In this document: positions 1 through 5,548 of the stretch, in pieces | How positions within the stretch are numbered: the first letter of the stretch is position 1 | How the letters are laid out: the number at the start of each line of letters is the position of its first letter | Assembly: GCA_003694525.1 (NCBI GenBank) | Contig: RFLK01000073.1 | Coordinates: forward strand, 1 to 5,956 | Direction of reading: 5' to 3' | DNA from: Candidatus Woesearchaeota archaeon | Lineage (GTDB): Archaea; Nanobdellota; Nanobdellia; Woesearchaeales; ARS49 | DNA: 5,956 nt | The notes under the pieces: generated by a model | The model's database searches: none | The model's input: only the letters and a program-made list of their open reading frames with translations | What the model was told of the DNA's origin: nothing | Translations under genes and position numbers: made by a program

Positions 1-292
1 GCCAGGTTGCGGGCATATAGTAGAGGTTTGAGATTATCAGTGATGGCTTTTCATTGTCCAGTGTTTTTTTGATGTGTTTGTATTCTACAAGGTTTATTGT
101 GTCTGTTTTTCTGGTTAGTGTTTTGATGATTTTTTGGTATTTCAGCTTGTAAGGGGAGTATATTGCATAATTTTTCTTGTCTTTTGAGTAGAGATCGCAC
201 AACAACAGTTTTAGTTTAAGTTTTGAGTGTTTTAATATGTTGAGAGTTATATCGTTAGGCCACAGGCTGTTGTATAATATTAAGGGTTTCAT
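1..292 (-). CDS. 5' end of a further gene, probably a glycosyltransferase N-terminal domain (partial)
   Basis: From an ATG at 290-292 the minus-strand frame is open to the left edge: 97 codons plus one base, with no stop. It begins MKPLILYNSLWPNDITLNIL and later reads YAIYSPYKLKYQKIIK, INLVEYKHIKKTLDNEKPSL and IISNLYYMPATW. The ATG forms an ATGA with the stop of the preceding glycosyltransferase, as at most junctions here. Codon and amino-acid use (Lys, Ile, Leu, AAA, ATA) match the neighbours. A short hydrophobic strand near the start and a later 'kPSLIISN' strand resemble the first and third to fourth strands of a GT-B acceptor domain, which together with context suggests a GT4-like glycosyltransferase. 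No diagnostic motif lies inside the visible part, so the family call is tentative; the existence of the coding region is much surer. Confidence 0.72.
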   Translation of the reverse strand, partial: MKPLILYNSLWPNDITLNILKHSKLKLKLLLCDLYSKDKKNYAIYSPYKLKYQKIIKTLTRKTDTINLVEYKHIKKTLDNEKPSLIISNLYYMPATW

Positions 293-1389
293 TTGTTATT
301 TTTTTCTTTTTCTATGATTGTCTTTTCGATTATCTTGTCAAGCTTTAATATGTTCTTTTTTATATCGTGCTTTTTCTCTGCGTGCTCTCTTGCTTTTCTG
401 CTTTTTTCTCTCCACCTCTTGTCGTCTTCAAGCAATAGTCTGGTTTTCTTGACAAGGGTTTTGAACTCGCCTTTGCAGAAGAATCCAATCTTTTCCAATG
501 CGTTGTTCGGGTTTGCTTTCAGGCTTACTATTGGGGTTCCTGCAATGCACGCCTGCACGAACACGTTAGGGTAGCCTTCGCTCTCGCTTGTGCTTACAAG
601 AACTCTTGCCTTGTTGAAGTATTTCTGTATTTTGGCGAACGGTACTTTTTCTATGAATTTTATGTTCTGTGTTGAGAGCGCTTTTCTTCTCTCTCTGGTC
701 CATATTTTCTCATCGCTTTTTGGCATTATCATGACAAACTTGTGTTCTGGCAGGGCTTTGGCAAGTTTTATGAGAAGGTCTGGTCTTTTCCAATGGTCCG
801 ACCTTCCAACCCATAGGGCGTAGTTTTCTTTTCTTTTTGGCGGTGGTGTTAATGGATAGCTTGCGTCAAGAAGGGATATGTTGTTTTTCTTGAATCGCTT
901 GATGTATGTCTTGTATTGGTAGTTGTTTTGTGCTATTATGTGGTCTGCGTTTTTTATCCCGTATTTGAACAACTTTCCAAGAATGCCTTTGAAGAAGTCC
1001 CCTCTCGCATCTCCGTCGTGCGCAATCATATATATCAAGGGTATTTTTTTTATTCGAGCGTATGCTGCGCAAAGCCCTACTTCCGGCCCTTTTGCCCGGC
1101 ATATTATGATTTCAGGTTTTGTTCTTTTTATTGCTTTTTCCAGAACTAAGGGGGCTTTGAGATAATTGAGGGGTGTTTTTTTCAGAGAGTAGGATTTTAC
1201 TATTGTTATTCCTCCATGCTTTTCAACGCTCTTTTGTCCGAAGTCTGCGACTATTATGCTCACTTTGTGCTTTTTAGATAACTCTTTTGCGTAGTTTGAG
1301 ACTTGTACTTCTGATCCTCCGAATGTTTCATTGCATTTCGGGTTGAATAAGGGGTATGCTTTGAGTGATACGAATGTTATTCTTGTCAT
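289..1389 (-). CDS. GT4-like glycosyltransferase
   Basis: A complete 366-residue GT-B fold glycosyltransferase. N-terminal acceptor domain: MTRITFVSLKAYPLF, then GGSEVQVSNYAKELSKKHKV (24-43), the usual glycine loop and first helix, and KPEIIICRAKGPEVG (91-105). The linker region has NADHIIAQNNYQ (147-158). C-terminal donor domain: YALWVGRSDHWKRPDLLIKL (190-209), then STSESEGYPNVFVQACIAGT (266-285) and PIVSL. The second Glu of the EX7E motif is replaced by Gln (E271...Q279); from memory this occurs across the 'EGFPNxFxQAW' subgroup and need not mean loss of activity. There is no signal peptide or clear membrane helix, so it is probably cytoplasmic or peripheral. The tail is strongly basic. The start forms an ATGA with the preceding methyltransferase stop and has no clear Shine-Dalgarno sequence, which suggests translational coupling. 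Sugar specificity cannot be inferred. Confidence 0.92.
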   Translation of the reverse strand: MTRITFVSLKAYPLFNPKCNETFGGSEVQVSNYAKELSKKHKVSIIVADFGQKSVEKHGGITIVKSYSLKKTPLNYLKAPLVLEKAIKRTKPEIIICRAKGPEVGLCAAYARIKKIPLIYMIAHDGDARGDFFKGILGKLFKYGIKNADHIIAQNNYQYKTYIKRFKKNNISLLDASYPLTPPPKRKENYALWVGRSDHWKRPDLLIKLAKALPEHKFVMIMPKSDEKIWTRERRKALSTQNIKFIEKVPFAKIQKYFNKARVLVSTSESEGYPNVFVQACIAGTPIVSLKANPNNALEKIGFFCKGEFKTLVKKTRLLLEDDKRWREKSRKAREHAEKKHDIKKNILKLDKIIEKTIIEKEKNNK

Positions 1390-2078
1390 TTTTTGAATAC
1401 GAAGAGCCAGCCGGAGTTTTCAAGAGGTTTTATTTTGTGAAGTGTATGCCTTGCTATGTAGAAAAGATAACCTCCTGCTTTTGTCAATAGGTTGTGTCCA
1501 GGGTATCTGTTGAAGTAGGTTTTTATGATTTCAGGTTTTAGTGGTTTGAATGTTCTTTCCAGTTTTTCTTTTGAGTAGCTTTGTTTGTGGCCGTACTTGT
1601 GAAAGCTTTTGTTGCAGTTCGGGCAGAATATCTCTGCTTTTTTGAGGTTCTCATTTGCAGGCGTGCTTCCTATAAAGTATCCTCCTTTTTTCAGTGTTCT
1701 GTTAAGCTCTTTTGAGAATTTTTCAAGTTCTTCATCGCTCATGTGTTCTATAACTTCGCTGGCTATAACGCAGTCAACGCTCTCATCTTCAAAGGGGAGT
1801 TCGTCTTTTGCCAGTGTGAATTTTATGCCAGGCATTTTCTGCCTTGAGAGTTCCACGTTTTTTGGGCTTATGTCCACGCCTTCAAGATTTTGATATCCGT
1901 TTTGTTTGAGTTTTCTGAGCAGGTATCCGTCTCCATAGCCTATTTCGATTATGAGGGCGTCTTTTGGGAGAAGTCTTTTTATTTGTTTGAAGAGAAGGTC
2001 CTGTCTTGGGTGGCCTTGTTCGAAAACGTCTCTCTTATCTGTCTGGTAATGATCCCACAGGTTTTCATCTTTGTTCAT
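1386..2078 (-). CDS. Class I SAM-dependent methyltransferase with CxxC...H...H insert
   Basis: A 230-residue methyltransferase of the Methyltransf_11/23 type, not closely related to the two paralogues upstream. Motif I is IIEIGYGDGYL (43-53, with E45, G47, G49 and G51 in the ExGxGxG pattern); D69 in GVDIS should hold the ribose of SAM; DCVIASEVIEHM (102-113) is the motif-IV region; GGYFIGSTP (132-140) follows. Unlike the core fold, residues 151-168 contain FCPNCNKSFHKYGHKQSY, with C152, C155, H160 and H164 placed as a possible metal site or substrate lid. Similar 'CPxC..FHxxGH' inserts occur in methyltransferases of glycan loci (from memory of the family). The ATG at 2076-2078 has a strong GGAGGA upstream, and the gene overlaps MT-B by 14 nt. 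The stop overlaps the next start as ATGA. The substrate is unknown; methylation of a sugar or lipid-linked glycan is inferred. Confidence 0.88.
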   Translation of the reverse strand: MNKDENLWDHYQTDKRDVFEQGHPRQDLLFKQIKRLLPKDALIIEIGYGDGYLLRKLKQNGYQNLEGVDISPKNVELSRQKMPGIKFTLAKDELPFEDESVDCVIASEVIEHMSDEELEKFSKELNRTLKKGGYFIGSTPANENLKKAEIFCPNCNKSFHKYGHKQSYSKEKLERTFKPLKPEIIKTYFNRYPGHNLLTKAGGYLFYIARHTLHKIKPLENSGWLFVFKK

Positions 2079-2922
2079 TGTGAACGTATCCTCCGCATCT
2101 TCTGCTCATTGCAACCCTTTTGAACAGGTATTCGTTGCATCCGATTGAGCGGACTGTCTTCTCTCTCACAAGGTCAAAGCCCTCAAGGCCTAAGAAGTTC
2201 TCGACCTCTTTTGGTGTTGCGTACTCGTAAGGGTATCCGCCAAGCCAGTCTTTTATGTCTGTGAAAAAGTCCATTCCTCTGTTGCTTTTGTATTCTCTTA
2301 TGTATTTTATTGGGTTTCGTCCGTGAAGCGTTATTCCTGCTATCAGGTATGTTGTGTAGAGGATGTATATTATCTTCTTTAATATGAAATTTGTCTTGTT
2401 GTAGAACTTCTTTATTTTTTTCCACAGCTCGCTTGTTCCTTCAAGTTTTCTTGTGCTTTTGTTGTATATTGCAATGTAGAGAACGCCTTTCGGTTTGACG
2501 AGTTGTGTTATGTTTTCGATTGCAAGCCACATATCGCCGGTGTGGTGCAGAACTCCCCAGCTGTAGACTATATCGTATTGTCCGAGGCTCTTTATGAAGT
2601 TTGAATCAAGCGCGCTTCCCTTGATTATTTTCCAGTCCCCTCCTCCAAAGCGTTTTTTTAACTCTTTTGTGCATTCTATTGATTGGTCGTCTATGTCCAC
2701 GCTGGTGACTTTTGCTCCGAGCCTGTTTGCTGCAAGGGAGAATAGCCCGCTTCCGCAGCCTATGTCTATGAATGTTTTGCCTGAGATGTCTCCCAGCCAT
2801 TCTTTGAGGGATTTTTCAGCCTCTTCTATTCTTTGAGGTGTTAGTTTTTTCAGAAACTTCTGCCAGTTTTTTCCAAAGCTGAAATGCCTTTTTTTCAGGT
2901 GCGTGTTCTCGTACAGATCCAT
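2065..2922 (-). CDS. Class I SAM-dependent methyltransferase (MT-B), paralogue of MT-A
   Basis: A 285-residue methyltransferase with the same architecture as the gene at 4724-5548. It has FSFGKNW (14-20), IDIGCGSG (52-59), VTSVDID (72-78), YSWGVLHHTGDMW (120-132), LYIAIYNK (148-155), DWLGGYPYEYATP (225-237) and GCNEYLFKR (261-269). A hydrophobic segment at about 183-199 (IIYILYTTYLIAGITL) is more apolar than the matching part of MT-A and might touch the membrane or a lipid-linked substrate (inference). I chose the ATG at 2920-2922: it has GGTG at 2929-2932, it aligns with the MT-A start, and it overlaps the amidotransferase by only 28 nt. The ATGs at 2958 and 2985 would overlap by more and add residues the paralogue lacks. 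The C-terminus carries 16 extra residues after FKR (about 2068-2115), possibly a frameshift tail. The acceptor is unknown; a second methylation site on the same glycan is plausible. Confidence 0.9.
   Translation of the reverse strand: MDLYENTHLKKRHFSFGKNWQKFLKKLTPQRIEEAEKSLKEWLGDISGKTFIDIGCGSGLFSLAANRLGAKVTSVDIDDQSIECTKELKKRFGGGDWKIIKGSALDSNFIKSLGQYDIVYSWGVLHHTGDMWLAIENITQLVKPKGVLYIAIYNKSTRKLEGTSELWKKIKKFYNKTNFILKKIIYILYTTYLIAGITLHGRNPIKYIREYKSNRGMDFFTDIKDWLGGYPYEYATPKEVENFLGLEGFDLVREKTVRSIGCNEYLFKRVAMSRRCGGYVHNEQR
2088..2094 (-). promoter_or_regulatory. Ribosome binding site of the third methyltransferase
   Basis: Minus-strand GGAGGAT, the strongest Shine-Dalgarno match in the window, lies in the 3' tail of MT-B. 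It is about 11 nt (after GGAGG) before the ATG at 2076-2078, a slightly long spacing. This gene may therefore be initiated more independently than its neighbours, which rely on ATGA overlaps. Confidence 0.55.
2213..2250 (-). repeat. 38-bp exact direct repeat, copy in MT-B
   Basis: Identical base for base to 4830-4867 in the same orientation. It codes for DWLGGYPYEYATP in MT-B, so it is a paralogue-derived coding repeat rather than a mobile-element repeat. Third codon positions are identical too. Confidence 0.85.
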
Positions 2923-4724
2923 TTCTCCCACCACATGTTGAACATCATTATTGTCCATATTATTCTGCTGTAGTCTTTCTCCCAATTGCTTTTCTCATAT
3001 TTTTGTTTTAGCCCTTCGAGGAATTTTCTTGGTATGTGATCGTGCTTGTCATAATTAAATGCGTATTTGTATGCAAGGTCTTTGAGCTCTCCTTTAAGAT
3101 AGTGTTTCAGGGGCACTCCAAATCCCATTTTCTTCCTGTTTAGCACGTATTCTGGAAGTATTCCTTTGAGCGCTTCTTTAAGTATGTATTTGCTTTTTTT
3201 CCCTTTCAGTTTCAGTTTTGGGGATATTGAGCAGGCAAGCTCTATCATATCGTGGTCAAGAAGTGGAGGCCTTGATTCCAGGCTGTTTGCAAGAGATGCC
3301 CTGTCCACTTTTGTTAGTATGTCATCCGGCAGGTAAAGGTGGAGGTCTGAGTTCATTGCTGTGTTGAGGTAGTTGTCAAGCAAGTAATCTTCGTATTCCT
3401 TGTACACGCTCTCAGGGGTCTCTCCTGTTAGTTGTTTTAGTTCGTCAATGTTAAGGTAGCTCATTATGCGCGCGTATTTGTGCTCTTTTTTGAGAGTTCC
3501 TATTTCAAAGAATGCAGTGGGCTTTTCCAGAATTTTGAATGGCAGGCGTTTGAGTATGGAATAGAATATCTTGTTCAGGAATCGTGGGTACAGTTTCTGG
3601 ATTTGTGTTATCCTGTAATTTTTGTATGCGGTATATCCTCCAAAAAGCTCATCTCCCCCGTCTCCTGAAAGGGATACTGTGACGTGTTCTCTTGCAACTT
3701 TGCTCACAAGGTATGTGGGTATCATGCTCGGGTCTGCAAATGGCTCGTCATAATGGTAAGCGAGTTTTTCTATAAGTGCCCTGACGTCTTTTGCGCTGAA
3801 TTCTATTGTGTGGTGCTTTGTTCCAAAATGCTTTGCTACTTTTTCGGCGTATGCGCTCTCATCGTAGTTTTCGATATCGAACTTTATTGAGAATGTGTTG
3901 AGGTTTTTCTTGTATTTTGATATTGTTGCAACAACTGCGCTGGAGTCTATTCCTCCTGAGAGGAAGGCTCCTACTGGAACGTCTGCTACAAGGCGGTCTT
4001 TCACGCTCTTTTCGAGCTGTTTGAGTATTAGCTTTTTTGCATATTCTGCGTCTTTTATTTTATCGCCGGGTTTTATGTCCCAGTATTTTACGTTTTTGAG
4101 CGCTTTGCTCTCAAGGTCGTATACGATGTAGTGGCCTGGCTCCAGCTTGTAGGTGTTTTCAAGAATGCTCTGTTTTCTGGGAGTGTACCCGTATGCGAGG
4201 TAGTAGTTGAGGGCGTTCTTGTTTATTTTTTTTGGTACATCGCTTTCAAGTATTGTTTTGAGTTCGCTTCCGAATATGAATTTGCCGTTGTGTGAGTAGT
4301 AGTATAGAGGGTTTATTCCTATTCTGTCTCTTGCAATGTATAGCAGTTTTTTTGGCTTGTCGTATATGCAGAATGCGAATTGGCCGTTCAGCTTTTTGAC
4401 GCATTCGAATCCGTGTTTTTCGTATGCTGCAAGTATTACTTCTGTGTCTGTGTTCGTTGAGTAATTGTAGTTGTTGAGTTCTTTTTTGAGCTCTTTATAA
4501 TTGAATATCTCTCCGTTGAATGTTATGTAGTGTGTTTTTTCTTTGTTTGAGAGTGGTTGTTTTCCTTTTATTGAAAGGTCGAGTATTGAAAGGCGCCTGT
4601 GCCCGAGGCTTACCGCATCGTCGCTGTAATAGCCTTCCATATCTGGGCCTCTGTGGGCCATTTTTGAGCATATGAGTCTTATTGTTTTTTCATCTTTCCA
4701 GTTGAATCCGGCAATTCCGCACAT
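2895..4724 (-). CDS. asnB: Asparagine-synthase-like glutamine amidotransferase (AsnB type)
   Basis: A 609-residue two-domain enzyme. N-terminal class II glutaminase: nucleophile C2 in MCGIAGF (exposed when Met1 is removed), HRGPD (25-29), GHRRLSILD (41-49), FNGEIFN (69-75), NTDTE (91-95), ARDRIGINPLYYY (131-143). C-terminal ATP-pyrophosphatase/synthase domain: PP-loop LSGGIDSS (255-262), YDEPFADPS (325-333), SLSGDGGDELFGGY (351-364), DDILTKVDRAS (467-477), KKMGFGVPLK (531-540). All catalytic motifs look intact and the length is normal. Family chemistry: glutamine-derived ammonia amidates a carboxylate activated by ATP. Free-asparagine synthesis is possible. The setting between methyltransferases and glycosyltransferases instead suggests amidation of a sugar acid, as proposed for WbpS-like proteins of O-antigen loci; that is inference. 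I chose the ATG at 4722-4724, not an in-frame TTG two codons upstream, because Cys must be residue 2. The last six residues (CTRTRT) are read over the start of the next gene. Confidence 0.95.
   Translation of the reverse strand: MCGIAGFNWKDEKTIRLICSKMAHRGPDMEGYYSDDAVSLGHRRLSILDLSIKGKQPLSNKEKTHYITFNGEIFNYKELKKELNNYNYSTNTDTEVILAAYEKHGFECVKKLNGQFAFCIYDKPKKLLYIARDRIGINPLYYYSHNGKFIFGSELKTILESDVPKKINKNALNYYLAYGYTPRKQSILENTYKLEPGHYIVYDLESKALKNVKYWDIKPGDKIKDAEYAKKLILKQLEKSVKDRLVADVPVGAFLSGGIDSSAVVATISKYKKNLNTFSIKFDIENYDESAYAEKVAKHFGTKHHTIEFSAKDVRALIEKLAYHYDEPFADPSMIPTYLVSKVAREHVTVSLSGDGGDELFGGYTAYKNYRITQIQKLYPRFLNKIFYSILKRLPFKILEKPTAFFEIGTLKKEHKYARIMSYLNIDELKQLTGETPESVYKEYEDYLLDNYLNTAMNSDLHLYLPDDILTKVDRASLANSLESRPPLLDHDMIELACSISPKLKLKGKKSKYILKEALKGILPEYVLNRKKMGFGVPLKHYLKGELKDLAYKYAFNYDKHDHIPRKFLEGLKQKYEKSNWEKDYSRIIWTIMMFNMWWEKWICTRTRT
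2929..2932 (-). promoter_or_regulatory. Ribosome binding site of MT-B
   Basis: Minus-strand GGTG sits 6 nt before the ATG at 2920-2922, within a purine-rich run (GGTGGGAGAA) inside the amidotransferase 3' end. It supports this start over the upstream ATGs at 2958 and 2985. The motif is short, so chance occurrence is possible. Confidence 0.45.
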
Positions 4725-5548
4725 CAGCAAGTCCTCTTGAATACGAATTCATTGCACCCGGTTCCTTTTCGATGTTTGATTTTTACAAGTTTGAGGCCTC
4801 TTCTTTTGCAGTGTTCTTCTATTTCTGCGGGTGTTGCGTACTCGTAAGGGTATCCGCCAAGCCAGTCGGTGACATCTCGCATAAAGCTCATTCCTCTGTC
4901 TGTTTTGTAGTTTCTAACGTATGCTATGGGGTTTTTCAGTCTGATTGCAAGGGAGATTAGTTGCTCTCCGGCGTATAGGAGTTCCATTGCTTTTTTCACC
5001 AGTTTTGGCGATCTTACGTAGAGCTTTTTTATCTTCAGCCAAGATTTTGAGCTTAAAGGTCCTGTGTACTTGTTGTAGATTGCAATATAGAGCGTTCCTT
5101 TTTTTCGGACAAGGCTTATTGCGTTGTCAAGCGCTCTCCACATATCGCCTGTGTGGTGCAGAACGCCCCAGCTGTACGTTATGTCTGCTTTTGGCAATTT
5201 TTTGATGAACTTTTTGTCAAGTATGCTGCCTTTGAGTATTTTCCATTTTTTTGAGGGTATTTTGAATTTTTCTCGCAGGTATTTTGCGCATTCTGTGCTG
5301 TTCTTGTCAGGGTCTATGCTTGTGACCTCTCGTGCTCCAAGTTTTATTGCTGCAAGGGAGAATAGACCGCTTCCGCATCCTATGTCAAGGAATGTCTTTC
5401 CTTTTATTGTGCCCTTGCCGAGAAACTCTTCAAGGCTCTTCTGAGCTCTTTGTATTTTCTCAGCGTCAAGTTTTTTCAAGTATTCTGCCCAGTTTTCTCC
5501 GAATGAGAACGCTTGTTCGTATATGTTTTCGTAAAGTTCTTTGCTCAT
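4724..5548 (-). CDS. Class I SAM-dependent methyltransferase (MT-A)
   Basis: A 274-residue Rossmann-fold methyltransferase that uses S-adenosylmethionine; the acceptor is unknown, and a sugar hydroxyl or carboxylate is inferred from context. N-terminal signature FSFGENW (residues 14-20); motif I LDIGCGSG (54-61); acidic residue ending strand 2 at D79 (SIDPD); motif-IV region YSWGVLHHTGDMW (125-137); LYIAIYNK (153-160). The C-terminal blocks DWLGGYPYEYATP (228-240) and GCNEFVFKR (264-272) mark a family common in polysaccharide loci and not characterised as far as I know. I chose the ATG at 5546-5548 over one 15 nt upstream. It makes an ATGA overlap with the preceding stop, and MSKELYEN aligns with MDLYEN of its paralogue at 2065-2922. 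The two proteins are roughly half identical by eye. The stop overlaps the amidotransferase start as TGATG. Confidence 0.92.
   Translation of the reverse strand: MSKELYENIYEQAFSFGENWAEYLKKLDAEKIQRAQKSLEEFLGKGTIKGKTFLDIGCGSGLFSLAAIKLGAREVTSIDPDKNSTECAKYLREKFKIPSKKWKILKGSILDKKFIKKLPKADITYSWGVLHHTGDMWRALDNAISLVRKKGTLYIAIYNKYTGPLSSKSWLKIKKLYVRSPKLVKKAMELLYAGEQLISLAIRLKNPIAYVRNYKTDRGMSFMRDVTDWLGGYPYEYATPAEIEEHCKRRGLKLVKIKHRKGTGCNEFVFKRTC
4732..4736 (-). promoter_or_regulatory. Ribosome binding site of the amidotransferase gene
   Basis: Minus-strand GAGGA lies 7 nt before the ATG at 4722-4724, inside the last codons of MT-A. Together with the TGATG overlap and the need for Cys at position 2, it fixes this ATG rather than the in-frame TTG at 4728-4730. 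Confidence 0.6.
4830..4867 (-). repeat. 38-bp exact direct repeat, copy in MT-A
   Basis: Partner of 2213-2250, about 2.6 kb away in direct orientation, coding for the same DWLGGYPYEYATP block in MT-A. Recombination between the copies would delete the amidotransferase gene and leave one fused methyltransferase. Confidence 0.85.

Noticed and set aside
552..578. Loss of the second Glu in EX7E of the glycosyltransferase at 289-1389 as evidence of an inactive enzyme
   Set aside because: Gln at this position, with the surrounding EGYPNVFVQA pattern, looks like a subgroup trait rather than decay; the rest of the gene is intact.
866..1102. A 78-codon minus-strand frame inside the glycosyltransferase
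   Set aside because: It is an out-of-frame shadow, rich in Arg, fully inside a gene with clear motifs, and has no homology signal I can recognise.
2923..2985. Upstream starts for MT-B at 2985 and 2958
   Set aside because: They would add up to 21 residues that the paralogue lacks and extend the overlap with the amidotransferase to 91 or 64 nt. The ATG at 2922 aligns with the MT-A start and has a GGTG site.
4305..4343. Asn in GINPLYYY of the amidotransferase, where many relatives have Lys
   Set aside because: This position varies in the family (Ile in E. coli AsnB, from memory), so it is not a sign of altered function.
4725..4730. In-frame TTG start two codons upstream of the amidotransferase ATG
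   Set aside because: It would place the catalytic Cys at position 4; the glutaminase domain needs an N-terminal Cys after Met removal.
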